Of a DNA stretch of 64,000 nucleotides, positions 16,344-24,886 are shown piece after piece; the stretch's first letter is position 1, and each line of letters starts with the position of its first letter. The position numbers were made by a program, and so were the translations under genes. Below the pieces are notes generated by a model. It made no database searches, was not told where the DNA came from, and worked only from the letters and a program-made list of their open reading frames with translations. Source of the stretch: Streptomyces sp. P9-A2 (GTDB lineage: Bacteria; Actinomycetota; Actinomycetes; Streptomycetales; Streptomycetaceae); contig NZ_JAZIFX010000001.1 in assembly GCF_036634175.1 (NCBI RefSeq), positions 2,170,001-2,234,000 of the forward strand, given 5' to 3'.

Positions 16344-17212
16344 AGCTCTCCTCGGAGTCGCTCCAGCAGGCCACGCGAGTCCTTGGGGTTCAGGGCCTGC
16401 GAGCGCAGTGTGTCATAGCGCTGGCAGAGGAGGCTCACCTCTTTCGGGTCGGAGATCAGCCGGCCGTTCTGCTGTCCCTCCGAGTACGCGAGGCGCCGCT
16501 GTCGCGGCGTCTCCAACAGCTGTACAGGGCCGTCCAGGCAGGCGTGGAACTCAGTGCCCAGCGGCATGATCTGAAGTGTCACGTTACGCGGGGCAGTCAG
16601 CTCCAGTACGTGGGCGATCAGCTCACTCATGACCTCGGGACCGCCCAGTTGACGCCTGAAGACGAACTCCTCAACGATGAAGCTGAACACGGCATTTGGC
16701 CGCTCCCCGAGCAACTTCTGACGCTCAAGACGCGCCCTGACCTGGTCCTCCAACTGCCCATCCGTCAGTGGCGGAATGGCATTGTCGAACACCGCCCGCG
16801 CATACCCCTCCGACTGCAACAACCCCGGTACCAGCCGGGACTCGTATGTACACAGGCTCACCGCCACCCGCTCCAGCCGAGCCCACTGCCGGAACCACGC
16901 CGCGAGTCCCACATCCCCGCGTCCCCGCGTCACGTACTGCGACGACTTCCGCAGCGCCCCCGTGTTCCCCAGCGCTTCCTCGGACCGCTCCACCAACGCC
17001 ACGTCGGGCATCCTTCGCCCCAACTCCACCGACTCCACCGTGTGCTTGGAGAAGCTCACCAGGTTCGCGAACTCGTTTCTGCTGTACCCCGCGTGCTCGC
17101 GCAGTGCCTGCATGACCGCCCCGAACGTCCGCAGGCTGTCCGAGGGATCGGGCTCCCGGTCCGCCTCGCCGCACGGCACGTCCTCGTCGTCCACCACACC
17201 GCCGTCGGTCAT
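16340..17212 (-). CDS. XRE-family HTH regulator with DUF5753 (whiJ-like)
   Basis: 290 residues from the ATG at 17212; a longer frame adds only Arg-rich sequence. An acidic start is followed by the HTH (LREHAGYSRNEFANLVSFSK, then HTVESVELGRRMPD, about residues 30-75). The DUF5753 sensor region includes YESRLVPGLLQSEGYARAVF and NVTLQIMPLGTEFHACLDGP. This is the standard WhiJ-class layout with DUF397 immediately downstream and an anti-sigma-like ATPase gene divergent. Family members repress developmental or antibiotic genes until relieved by their partner; the targets here cannot be read from sequence. Confidence 0.9.
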   Translation of the reverse strand: MTDGGVVDDEDVPCGEADREPDPSDSLRTFGAVMQALREHAGYSRNEFANLVSFSKHTVESVELGRRMPDVALVERSEEALGNTGALRKSSQYVTRGRGDVGLAAWFRQWARLERVAVSLCTYESRLVPGLLQSEGYARAVFDNAIPPLTDGQLEDQVRARLERQKLLGERPNAVFSFIVEEFVFRRQLGGPEVMSELIAHVLELTAPRNVTLQIMPLGTEFHACLDGPVQLLETPRQRRLAYSEGQQNGRLISDPKEVSLLCQRYDTLRSQALNPKDSRGLLERLRGEL

Positions 17213-17380
17213 CCGCGGCCACCTCCGGTTCCGTACCCGCTCTGTTCGTCGTCCCACACCTGACGACACTCAGCGTGACGCATGAACCGTCGTACCGTCC
17301 ACGGAATGTGCTCGTACGCTGACACAGCGTACGGATCGCACCTCTGGAACACGCCCGCGCGCACCCGTCACCGTGGCCTC

Positions 17381-17824
17381 ATGAGCGCAACCACACCCCA
17401 ACTCAATCCCGCCGTACACACGTTCGCCCAGCTCCTGTCGTCCACCCGCCGAGGAGCCCGGCTCGCCCGCCTCCTCGCCGCCGAGCAGCTCCGCGCGTGG
17501 CCGGTGTCACTCGGCGTCACCGAGCGCGCCGAGCAGATCGTGGCCGAACTCGCGGCCAACGCCGCCCTGCACGGTCGCGTCAACAGCCGCGACTTCCGGC
17601 TCGCCCTCACCCTCGACACCACGGCCGGCCTGCTCCGTATCGCCGTCACCGACGCCCGGGGCGAGCACCTCCCGTCACCTCCTGCGGACTGCGGACCACC
17701 CCTGGACGCCGAGTCCGGCCGCGGCCTCCTCCTGATTTCCGCCCTCGCCGACCGCTGGGGCGTCGAGCCGTATCCGCCCGGCGGCAAGACGGTCTGGGCG
17801 CAGATCGGCGGCCCCCACTCATGA
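17381..17824 (+). CDS. ATP-binding (HATPase_c, anti-sigma-like) protein
   Basis: 147 residues with a GHKL-type ATP-binding fold: N-box QIVAELAANAALHG (ELxxN), G1 box IAVTDARGE, and G2 box ESGRGLLLI. These are the motifs of RsbW/SpoIIAB-like serine kinases and of the ATPases that accompany whiJ loci in Streptomyces. The ATG at 17381 begins at a natural boundary; in-frame ATGs from 17282 would add unconserved residues. Divergent from the HTH-DUF5753 gene, with about 170 bp of shared upstream region. It may bind a sigma factor or the DUF397 partner. Confidence 0.85.
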   Translation: MSATTPQLNPAVHTFAQLLSSTRRGARLARLLAAEQLRAWPVSLGVTERAEQIVAELAANAALHGRVNSRDFRLALTLDTTAGLLRIAVTDARGEHLPSPPADCGPPLDAESGRGLLLISALADRWGVEPYPPGGKTVWAQIGGPHS

Positions 17825-17950
17825 GGACCGCACCTGCCGGATGCTCCGGACAGGCAAGCCCACGGCCGGCCTCCGCTCCGCCTCTCGGGTGTTTCTCACC
17901 TCGTACGCAGGCTCGGCGCGGTGCGGCCGAAAAATCTCTGTGACACTGAC

Positions 17951-17976
17951 TGAATCAAAGAGCTATCGTTGATTCA
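17951..17976 (+). promoter_or_regulatory. Palindromic operator upstream of the XRE-ImmA gene
   Basis: TGAATCAA (17951-17958) and TTGATTCA (17969-17976) form a perfect 8-bp inverted repeat with a 10-bp spacer. It sits 20 bp upstream of the ATG at 17997 in an otherwise GC-rich area. The centre-to-centre distance suits an HTH dimer contacting one DNA face, so negative autoregulation by the downstream XRE protein is the simplest reading. Confidence 0.65.
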
Positions 17977-17996
17977 GGACGGGGAGGTGCGGGGGT

Positions 17997-19235
17997 ATGG
18001 ATCTGAGGGAGATCGGCGAAAGGGTCGCGCGGGAGCGGGCGCAGGCGGGGCTGAGTCAGCGGGAGCTGGCTGTGCGTGCGGAGCTGAGCCAGCCGACACT
18101 GGCGAGAATCGAGAGGGGAGAACGGTCGGCGCTGACGCTGGCCGAGCTCGACCGTATCGCTGCGGCGCTGGCGGTTTCGCTCACGCTGCTGACCAAGGGG
18201 AACCCGGTGCGGCGGCGCATGCAGGTGGCGGCGCGGGCCTCGGAAGGCGCCGAGGAGGAGCTGAGACAGGCCGAGGGGCTGGTCGGCGAGATCCTGGCTC
18301 TCGATGATCGCCTCGACCGGTTCGTGCCGGACGGCCACAAAGCCGATCGACAGCGGGCGGCCCGACTGAAGCGGCCCCTCACACAGGTCGTCGATGCCGA
18401 GCGCGAGGGCCGGGACCTGGCGGAAAAGCTTCGTGAGTGCCTCAGGCTGGGTCTCGGCCCCGTCCCGGACCTCGCCGAAATCGTGGAGTCGGCGATCGGC
18501 TTGGACACGGCCGCGCTCACGCTTCCCCAGGACGTATCCGGATTCACCGCGCTCGACTCCGAGCGTGAGGTGACGATCTCGGTCGTCAACGCGTCACACG
18601 TGCCCGAGCGGCAGCGTTTTTCACTGGCGCACGAGCTGGGACACGTACTGCTGTCGGACGGTGTGGCCGCGCACCGGCTGGACGGCCGGCGGACACCGGC
18701 CGAGAAGCGGTGCGACGCCTTCGCCCGGCATCTGCTGGCCCCGGCGGAGGGCGTCCGCCGCTGGATGGAGTGCCTCTCGGTTACCGAGCCGGGACGCAGA
18801 GAGTGCGCCATGGCGGCCCGGCACTACGGCGTGAGCCTTCCCGTGCTGCTCATCCAGTGCAAGGAGCTGGGACTGTTGACCGACGCCCAGGCCAAGAGGG
18901 TGCAGGGTCCGACGGGGCGCGAACTCGCGTGGACCTACGGCTGGGGGCCTCAGTACAGCGTGGAGTGCGAGGCCGCGGCGCGCGTGCGGCCGCCGCGCCG
19001 GATCATGGAACGGGCCGTCGAGGCCTACCGGACAGGACACATCGGGGTGCGGGCCATCGCGTCGCTGAGCGGCGCCGAGCCGCGTACCACCGAGCGGGAA
19101 CTGGACGAAGCCGGTATTCGGCCCCCCCAGGTCGCGTTGTCGGGGCGTGTCGACGTACGAAGCCTCATCGCCCGTCGCGGCCGGCCGGCACACCGGGCCA
19201 CGGAGCCGCCCGAGGACGGACAGGAGCAGCGGTAG
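17997..19235 (+). CDS. XRE HTH regulator fused to ImmA/IrrE metallopeptidase domain
   Basis: 412 residues. The N-terminal HTH (GLSQRELAVRAELSQPTLAR, about 20-39) is followed by a helical linker and the ImmA/IrrE domain with FSLAHELGHVLL. HELGH (212-216) is an intact HExxH zinc site. DAFARHLLAP further on is the usual third-ligand and substrate-binding region. Such proteins cleave a partner regulator or antitoxin on a stress or phage signal. GGGGAGG precedes the ATG. Two bases separate its stop from the PIN-like gene, and a palindrome lies in the promoter, so an autoregulated two-gene module is likely. Confidence 0.88.
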   Translation: MDLREIGERVARERAQAGLSQRELAVRAELSQPTLARIERGERSALTLAELDRIAAALAVSLTLLTKGNPVRRRMQVAARASEGAEEELRQAEGLVGEILALDDRLDRFVPDGHKADRQRAARLKRPLTQVVDAEREGRDLAEKLRECLRLGLGPVPDLAEIVESAIGLDTAALTLPQDVSGFTALDSEREVTISVVNASHVPERQRFSLAHELGHVLLSDGVAAHRLDGRRTPAEKRCDAFARHLLAPAEGVRRWMECLSVTEPGRRECAMAARHYGVSLPVLLIQCKELGLLTDAQAKRVQGPTGRELAWTYGWGPQYSVECEAAARVRPPRRIMERAVEAYRTGHIGVRAIASLSGAEPRTTERELDEAGIRPPQVALSGRVDVRSLIARRGRPAHRATEPPEDGQEQR

Positions 19236-19237
19236 GA

Positions 19238-19900
19238 GTGAGTTTTCCGCAGGAGCCCGTGGCCGAGGAGAACGCGCCAGGGGAAAGAGAGGACACCTGC
19301 GTCCTGGACGCAGTCGTGTGCGTCCACTTCGCGGGCGCCAACCTCAATCGCGTGCTTGTGACTGCCCTCGAGTCCATGGAATGGGTCATCCTGGTCCCTG
19401 CCGAGGTCTGCGACGAGATCGTGCGCAAAGACGCCAAGTACCCCGGGCTCCGCAAACGCTGGCTCGCGCTGGAGCGCAGCGACCGCATCAGAGTGCTGCC
19501 CGCTCTGGAGATCGGTTCCGCACCCGCCCGGGTCGTCGAGGTCCTGGAAGAGATCCGAGACCTCGAGTTCGACCAGGCGCTGAGGCGTTCACGTGACCTC
19601 GGAGAGTGCGTGGTCGTAGCGCATGGCGTGCACCTGTCCGAGCAGGGACATGAGGTCACCCTGATGATGGACGACGCGGAGGGACGGCAGCTCGCCGACG
19701 AGTGGGCCCTGCAGCACCTCACCATCGAGGACGTACTGGTACTCGCCGTCCATGCGGGATGCTTCGACACGCTGGATGCCCTCAAGCAGGCCTATCACCG
19801 GCTTCAGCAGTTCGGTTCCGGCCTGCCGGACTTCCCCCGGACGGCTCTCACGGAGTACTACCGTGAGTGGAGTGCGGCGTCGGGAGGCACCCCCGCATGA
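19238..19900 (+). CDS. PIN-like RNase domain protein, partner of the ImmA/IrrE gene
   Basis: 220 residues from the GTG at 19238, with AGGAG 11 bp upstream inside the preceding gene's end. Acidic residues are spaced as in PIN nucleases: CVLDAVVCVHFAG (D24), SRDLGECVVVAHG (D120, E123) and LMMDDAEGRQLADEW (D145, D146), predicted to bind Mg/Mn for RNA cleavage. ECVVVAHG and DDAEGRQLA are typical of the second and third acidic motifs. As the downstream member of the XRE-ImmA pair it would be the toxin or effector. The last 60 residues (EDVLVLAVHAGCFDTLDAL) form a helical C-terminus. Confidence 0.7.
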   Translation: MSFPQEPVAEENAPGEREDTCVLDAVVCVHFAGANLNRVLVTALESMEWVILVPAEVCDEIVRKDAKYPGLRKRWLALERSDRIRVLPALEIGSAPARVVEVLEEIRDLEFDQALRRSRDLGECVVVAHGVHLSEQGHEVTLMMDDAEGRQLADEWALQHLTIEDVLVLAVHAGCFDTLDALKQAYHRLQQFGSGLPDFPRTALTEYYREWSAASGGTPA

Positions 19901-19911
19901 GGTCACCGTGC

Positions 19912-20229
19912 TCACCCGGCGTGTCCCGGAAGGCGGCTGTGCCGTTCCCGGCCGTGGGCGAGCTCCAGAGCCTCCTCGACTTCACGACGTTCCTGTTCCT
20001 TCAGTTCCGGGGCGGGTTCGGCAGACAGCCGGTCCGCCGCCCGTTCCGCCCGGGCGATGAGCGCGTCCACCTCGGCGAACTGTTCCTCTATGGCATCGCT
20101 CTCGGTCATCTGGCGCGTCGTGGCGTGCACCAGGTAGGCCGAGACGTCCATGCCCGCCCGCTCCGCGTGCTGCCTGATGCGTTCGGCCTGGTCTCGCTCC
20201 AGGCTGATATTGATCCGCGTCTTCGCCAC
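19912..20229 (-). CDS. Ribbon-helix-helix (CopG/Arc-like) protein
   Basis: 105 residues from the GTG at 20229. It begins AKTRINISLERDQAERIRQH, a beta-strand then helix, followed by AGMDVSAYLVHATTRQM, the second helix of an RHH DNA-binding domain. The rest (FAEVDALIARAERAADRL and beyond) is a charged helix, possibly for dimerisation. RHH proteins of this size often serve as antitoxins, but no toxin is adjacent in operon orientation; the PIN-like gene converges on it with an 11-bp gap. No clear ribosome-binding site; the start was set by where the RHH domain begins. Confidence 0.7.
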   Translation of the reverse strand: MAKTRINISLERDQAERIRQHAERAGMDVSAYLVHATTRQMTESDAIEEQFAEVDALIARAERAADRLSAEPAPELKEQERREVEEALELAHGRERHSRLPGHAG

Positions 20230-20392
20230 GGAGGCATCGTAAGTACGCGTATGACGACGGTGCGCGTGCGATCGGATGTGGGCGACCCGGCCCCCGGTGC
20301 CTCGCTCCATGGCTCCCCGGTCCGTACCACGCTCGCCGACCGGTGACCGCCGCCCGCCCCGCGCGGCGGACCTGCGGTCCGGTGGCGATCCG

Positions 20393-20842
20393 TCACCTCA
20401 TCCGGGGCGCCAAGGCTCCGATCACCCGCTCGACGTCATCCCGCCACGCACGCAACTCCCCCTGTGTGGGAGCCAGCTCGTACCCGTGGTAGTGGCAGGC
20501 CCGGCTCAGGCCGGCCCAGGTCGCCGACCAGCGGCGGGCCGTGTCGGGGTCGGCGTAGGACTCCAGGCACAGGGCCTGGGCGTGCGGCGGGCAGTGGGCC
20601 AGCTGCGGTTTACGGGCGTGCCAGTAGCGGCGCAGGGCCTCTTCGAGGGCGTGGCGCAGCAGCAGTGCGACGGCGCGCGGCCAGACGCCCGTGGTGGAGG
20701 CGGTGGCCGTGCCGAGCAGTCGGTCCGCTCCCGCGAGCAGTTCCTCCGGTGCCGGGACGGACGACGGCGAAGGCGGGAGGGCCGCAGCGGGCCGGGGCGG
20801 GCGCGGGGACGGAACAGGGGCCGCCGGGCGGGTCGCGGTCAC
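20393..20842 (-). CDS. Unknown helical protein, companion of the truncated ATPase
   Basis: 149 residues from a GTG that overlaps the upstream stop (GTGA). The first 40 residues are Pro/Ala-rich. The remainder is all-helical (PEELLAGADRLLGTATAS, AVALLLRHALEEALRRYWHA, RWSATWAGLSRACHYHGYEL). The HALEEALRRYW and CHYHGYEL segments suggest a HEPN-like or MNS-like helical bundle, but I cannot see a canonical RxxxxH catalytic site. Translational coupling ties it to the upstream ATPase, which is broken, so this gene may be an orphan that is still expressible. Confidence 0.65.
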   Translation of the reverse strand: MTATRPAAPVPSPRPPRPAAALPPSPSSVPAPEELLAGADRLLGTATASTTGVWPRAVALLLRHALEEALRRYWHARKPQLAHCPPHAQALCLESYADPDTARRWSATWAGLSRACHYHGYELAPTQGELRAWRDDVERVIGALAPRMR

Positions 20843-21430
20843 AGGGCCCGCACCGCCTTCGCGAGGTCCGCGGTGCGGCGGATGATGTCCTCCACGTCGC
20901 CGACGGGCACCGCTTCGTGGGTGCCCTTGTTGCACCACCGGATGTGGTCGGTGGCCTGGGAGCCGTAGGCCCGGGTGAGGTCGGTCATGGCCTCGCCCGC
21001 CCGGTCTGCTTCGCCGTAGAGGGCGAGGGAGGCCAGTTCGGTGAGCTTGCGGGCCTTGGCGATGTGCTGCTCGATCTCGGCGTGCGGCAGGCCCGTGCCG
21101 AGGAGCCGGCGTCGGGCCGGTTCGAGGAGTGCGGCCTCCAGGGCGGTGCGGCACAGGCCGGGCAGGACCCGGGCGACGACGTCGCCGGGCAGGTCGCGGG
21201 TCTTGGCGAGCGCCTTCGCGTCGTACAGGGCCTGCTTGACGGGGTCGTCGCCGGAGCGGACCCGTACGGCGGAGCCTTCGCGGCGGTCGACGGTGAGGAC
21301 GGTGGCGGGCAGCCGCAGGTACTTCAGGGCCTGCGGCAGGCGGGTGTCGTGTGTGAAGACGACGACCTGGCGGTGCTCGGCGAGGAGGGCGAGGACGCGG
21401 GCGAGGGGCCGGGCAGGCCGGCGGCAACTG
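20839..21430 (-). pseudogene. C-terminal remnant of an AAA/ABC-type ATPase
   Basis: The last ~195 residues of an ATPase: LAEHRQVVVFTHDTRLPQAL contains the switch-His (H-loop) that follows Walker B in RecF/SMC-type ATPases, then VDRREGSAVRVRSGDDPVK and helical sequence to LAKAVRAL. Walker A, signature and Walker B are missing. Upstream of about 21430 the reading frame continues only as low-quality sequence unrelated to an ATPase. The gene has therefore lost its 5' two-thirds or more. The intact stop still overlaps the companion gene start at 20842. It is probably the relic of an ATPase-plus-effector defence pair. Confidence 0.6.
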
Positions 21431-21525
21431 AGCGGCAGAGGGACACACGGGACCAGCGGCGTGATGCGAGGGCCGTGAGCCGTGAGATGCGAGGTGTGAA
21501 CGACCATAGCCCACACGAGCTCAAT

Positions 21526-21565
21526 CATGGAACTCTTTGGAATTACATGGAGAGTTTTGGTATTC
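21526..21565 (+). repeat. Two direct 20-bp repeats at the truncation scar
   Basis: Two tandem 20-bp units beginning CATGGA (21526-21545 and 21546-21565) match at about 14 of 20 positions, sharing CATGGA, TTTGG and ATT. The block is AT-rich compared with its surroundings and lies between the broken ATPase and the 3' end of the DUF262 gene. A similar TTGGAA...TGGAAAATCTTGG arrangement occurs at 1740-1765, upstream of the four-gene cassette. Confidence 0.4.
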
Positions 21566-21597
21566 AGGGTCGGGGTGCGCCATCCCGGCCCTCGCAC

Positions 21598-23271
21598 TCA
21601 GAAACGCCACTCCTCGAAGAGCACGCCCAGCAGCTCCTCCTGCCTGGCCTTCAGCAGCTCGGGGGTCCACTCGGTGTGCTGAAGCACCTGACTGGTCAGC
21701 GCGAAGGGGACCACTCCCCCGCGGCCGGTGAAGTACTTGGCCTTCTTGGTGGCGAAGTCGTAGTTCTGGGCCGCCGAGTTCTTGGCGCGGTTCAGCAGCA
21801 CCAGGTTCCCCAGGCGGTGCGTCCACTGCATGCGCTGCTCGTCGTCGAACAGCTCCACCCACTCCGAGTCTGCCTTCGGGTTCTGCGGCAGGACGTGCTC
21901 CACGGTGATGAGCGAGTGGTTGTACGTCACCCCCTGGCTGCGGGCCAGCAGCTCATCGAGCCGGAGCAGCACATACTTGCGGATCTTGCCGACGAGATAG
22001 AGATCGCCGTCGAGCCTGGCCCGGGTCTCGGTCTTCTCGTCGTCCCTCAGTTCGAGGGCCGGGGAGTCGAGACCCTGCCCTTCGTCGAGCTGCCGAAGCA
22101 GCTCGGTGTAGCGGGTGACACGAGGTGTCGTGTAGACACGGCGGATGAACATGCTGGCCGAGAGCCGCTCCAGCGCCTGCATGAACATGTCGAGCCAGGC
22201 AGGATCGTTCTCGTGGTGTCGCAGCGCCCACAGGGCGGCCGGCCGCCAGTCGTAGTTGTCGACCTGCTGGAGTCGCCTGAACCAGGCGTTGACCGTCTCC
22301 GCGCCGGTGGCCGATTCGTACCGGGCCTCCCTGATCTGCGCGTACGCTTCCGCGTACGGCCGGACGACGTCGTGGACGAAGCTCTCGGCCCGGCCGGGGA
22401 GATAGCGGCTGAGCACCTGCTCCGGGAACTCTTTGAGCAGCTCCTGCTCCGCCCTCTTCTTGGCGAAGATCATACGAAGGTGCTGGAAGAGTTCCGCGAA
22501 GTCGTCACGCCCCAGCATCTCCTCTGCGTCCTCCCAAGTGGTGGAGCACGCCTCGGAGGCTTCCGCACCGAGATCACCGATTATCTGCGACTTGAAGATG
22601 TCGGTGGGCGACAGATCCAGGCCGCGGGAGTTCATGACGCTGAAGATCCGGTGCGCGCTGTCGAGGTCGGGAGTGCTGACGACGACCAGGAACGTCCGCT
22701 CCGCGAGCATCTGGGCCAGTTCCAGCCGACGCTCCTCGGTCTGCTCGGTGAGGCTGCGGTGCAGGGCCGTCGCATTGCGGAGGACGGCCTTCTGCGCGTC
22801 GGTCCGCAGTGCGTCTTCCTTGAACGACAGCAGCGTGTCCACCGCGCCCTTCGTCTGGACGTACTTCTCGAAGAAGTCCGTGTCGCGGCTGCGCAGGGTG
22901 AGCCGCGGCCTCGGTGCGAGCCCACGGATCTTGGCGCCCGGCTCCATCACCAACCGGTCGAGGTCGCCGCGCAGTTCCGAGTCCTCAGTGAGGTCACGCA
23001 GGACCGACAGGAGGATGGTCAGAGTCGTGAGACGCTGCTGGCCGTCGATGACGTGCGCCTTCGGCGCCCCGCCGTCCTTGACGAGCACGATGGAGCCGAG
23101 GAAGTAGGGTTCGTCCGTTCCGCGGTCCAGGGCCTCCTGCAAGTCCATCAGCAGCTGTGACGCCTGCTCCTCCTGCCAGGCGTAGGGGCGCTGGTAGTCG
23201 GGGATCTGAAAGTCGTAGTCACTGCTGAACACCTTGTGCAGGGGCATCTCGTGCGCCTCGAGTTTTTGCAT
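21598..23271 (-). CDS. GmrSD-like type IV restriction enzyme (DUF262-DUF1524)
   Basis: 557 residues. The N-terminal DUF262 has FQIPDYQRPYAWQ and the NTPase signature HVIDGQQRLTTL (DGQQR at 76-80). The C-terminal DUF1524 HNH nuclease has ITVEHVLPQNP (His about 459) and HRLGNLVLLNRAKNSAAQN. This is a single-chain GmrS-GmrD fusion. Characterised members use NTP to cut DNA carrying modified cytosines, such as glucosylated hydroxymethylcytosine, so it targets phages that evade ordinary restriction. Both active sites are intact. The ATG at 23271 lacks a strong ribosome-binding site. The next gene upstream on the same strand (23387-24886) is about 115 bp away and could be co-transcribed. Confidence 0.9.
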   Translation of the reverse strand: MQKLEAHEMPLHKVFSSDYDFQIPDYQRPYAWQEEQASQLLMDLQEALDRGTDEPYFLGSIVLVKDGGAPKAHVIDGQQRLTTLTILLSVLRDLTEDSELRGDLDRLVMEPGAKIRGLAPRPRLTLRSRDTDFFEKYVQTKGAVDTLLSFKEDALRTDAQKAVLRNATALHRSLTEQTEERRLELAQMLAERTFLVVVSTPDLDSAHRIFSVMNSRGLDLSPTDIFKSQIIGDLGAEASEACSTTWEDAEEMLGRDDFAELFQHLRMIFAKKRAEQELLKEFPEQVLSRYLPGRAESFVHDVVRPYAEAYAQIREARYESATGAETVNAWFRRLQQVDNYDWRPAALWALRHHENDPAWLDMFMQALERLSASMFIRRVYTTPRVTRYTELLRQLDEGQGLDSPALELRDDEKTETRARLDGDLYLVGKIRKYVLLRLDELLARSQGVTYNHSLITVEHVLPQNPKADSEWVELFDDEQRMQWTHRLGNLVLLNRAKNSAAQNYDFATKKAKYFTGRGGVVPFALTSQVLQHTEWTPELLKARQEELLGVLFEEWRF

Positions 23272-23386
23272 GCCCCGATGATGGCGAAGAATGAAGTTTC
23301 ACGGCACTCGATCGGCTCATCTTCCACCCGAAGCAGTTCCGTGGGAGTCATCAGCGCCTGCGCCGGCCGATCGGCGCTTCGTCGCC

Positions 23387-24886
23387 TCAGCCAAGAAGAT
23401 CGGCAGCCGCGCTGCGGAGCAGGCGGACGAGTTCCGGGGCGTCGGCCGAGGGGCTGTGTGCGTACAGAAGGTTGCTGGCGAGTGCGGCGCGCTCTGCGGT
23501 CGTGCCGCTTCGGAAGTCCTCCGAAGCGGCCAGTCGCGCCGCCCAGTCCGGGAGTGCGGTCTGCCACTGCGCCCGCTGCCGCTCAAGGACGATGTCGGCC
23601 CGCTCGGTCCGCGCTCTGCCGAGAGCGCGCCGGATGTAGTGCGACTCCACTGGGCAGTCGGGGCCGAACATGCTGCGAGCGAGATCCCTGCCCCGACTGT
23701 CTTGGGCCGAGGGTGTTTCGGCCGCCATGAACTGATCGTCGTCGACCAAGGCCCGGTGCAGCTGCTTCCCCCACTGTTTGAGGTGGGGGAAGCCGGCCTG
23801 CTCCTCCCGCACGGCCCTCACGCGCCTCTGCCAGTCGTCCATGTGCTCTTCCAGGCCCTCGACCCAGTCGGCTTGGACCTGGTAGCGGTGCACCGCGTCA
23901 CCGGAGCGGAACACCGCGATGAAGCCGCTCAGTTCGCCATCGCGCTGCGCCGCTTCGGCCCGCACCCCCTTCAGGCCTCGCAGACCGGGATGCTTGAGGC
24001 CTTCTGTTCCGTGCAGGCGCTGTGACCAGCCGCCTCGGTACTGCTCGATGTAGACGCTGCCCGGCTGTTCGGCAGCAACCGTGCGCAAGAAGGCTTCCCG
24101 ATCTCCCCAGTCGACGACAGAGGTTCGGGCGCCGCCTTCCGAAACCGTGTCCGGTCGTTCCGGATACGGGTGCGGGACGGTATCGATACGGAGGTGGTCA
24201 CGGCCGGTGTGGCCAGTCTCCAGATCATCCAGCAGTCCGTGCAATGCGGCGAGCAACAGGTCGAGTTTTTCTACCGGTGGCCGTTGGTCCTCCAACCACT
24301 CCAGGGCGTGCACGCTTGTACGGACCTGCACCCTGAAGCTGTCGCCGCTGCCGTGGAAGCCGGAGCCGAGGATGCATCCGTGGTCAACGAGCGCTTCGGT
24401 GGCCGCCTTGATGACTTGGGCGTCCCGGTCGCCCGACAAGACGGCAGGGATCGCGGCAGGCAGGGAGAAGGTCAGCGTGCCCACGTAGGTGGCGTTGCCG
24501 GGCAGGCCCAGATCGTCGTACAGCTCGATGGAGTACTCCCCCGGGCCGACGCCGGTGATGTAGGCGCTCATCCATCCATGGAAATCGCCGGCCTCCTCCA
24601 TCTCGTTGTCCAGCTCGTCAGACCCTTCGTCCAAGGAACTTTCCGCGGAATCCTCGGCCCACTGCCTCCACGCCTCGTCCGGGTCACCGCCCGCGATCCG
24701 CAGATAGCAGTTGGGGTCGCCCAGATCGTGAGAAGCGACGGCGGAGGCGAAACCCACGGCGTCGCGGGCGTTGGTACCGACGACGGCAGGATCGATGCCC
24801 GCTCTCACCAGGGTGTCGGCGTCATCGGAGCTGCACCCCAGTTCCAGGAATTGCGCCCTGGCCGCTTCCTTGTCGTACACGTGCAC
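23387..24886 (-). CDS. Unknown 499-residue protein beside the type IV restriction gene
   Basis: Starts at GTG with AGGGAGA upstream on the minus strand. The N-terminus (AARAQFLELGCSSDDADTLV) is a short helical segment. A central alpha/beta region contains SAYITGVGPGEYSIELYDDL and LVDHGCILGSGFHGSGDSF. The C-terminal half is helical and rich in Trp/Arg/Glu (VEGLEEHMDDWQRRVRAVRE, QRAQWQTALPDWAARLA). No signal peptide, membrane segment or catalytic motif is recognisable. It is acidic overall. Its place in a run of restriction genes makes a defence or anti-mobile-element role possible, but the sequence itself does not prove it. Confidence 0.7.
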   Translation of the reverse strand: MHVYDKEAARAQFLELGCSSDDADTLVRAGIDPAVVGTNARDAVGFASAVASHDLGDPNCYLRIAGGDPDEAWRQWAEDSAESSLDEGSDELDNEMEEAGDFHGWMSAYITGVGPGEYSIELYDDLGLPGNATYVGTLTFSLPAAIPAVLSGDRDAQVIKAATEALVDHGCILGSGFHGSGDSFRVQVRTSVHALEWLEDQRPPVEKLDLLLAALHGLLDDLETGHTGRDHLRIDTVPHPYPERPDTVSEGGARTSVVDWGDREAFLRTVAAEQPGSVYIEQYRGGWSQRLHGTEGLKHPGLRGLKGVRAEAAQRDGELSGFIAVFRSGDAVHRYQVQADWVEGLEEHMDDWQRRVRAVREEQAGFPHLKQWGKQLHRALVDDDQFMAAETPSAQDSRGRDLARSMFGPDCPVESHYIRRALGRARTERADIVLERQRAQWQTALPDWAARLAASEDFRSGTTAERAALASNLLYAHSPSADAPELVRLLRSAAADLLG

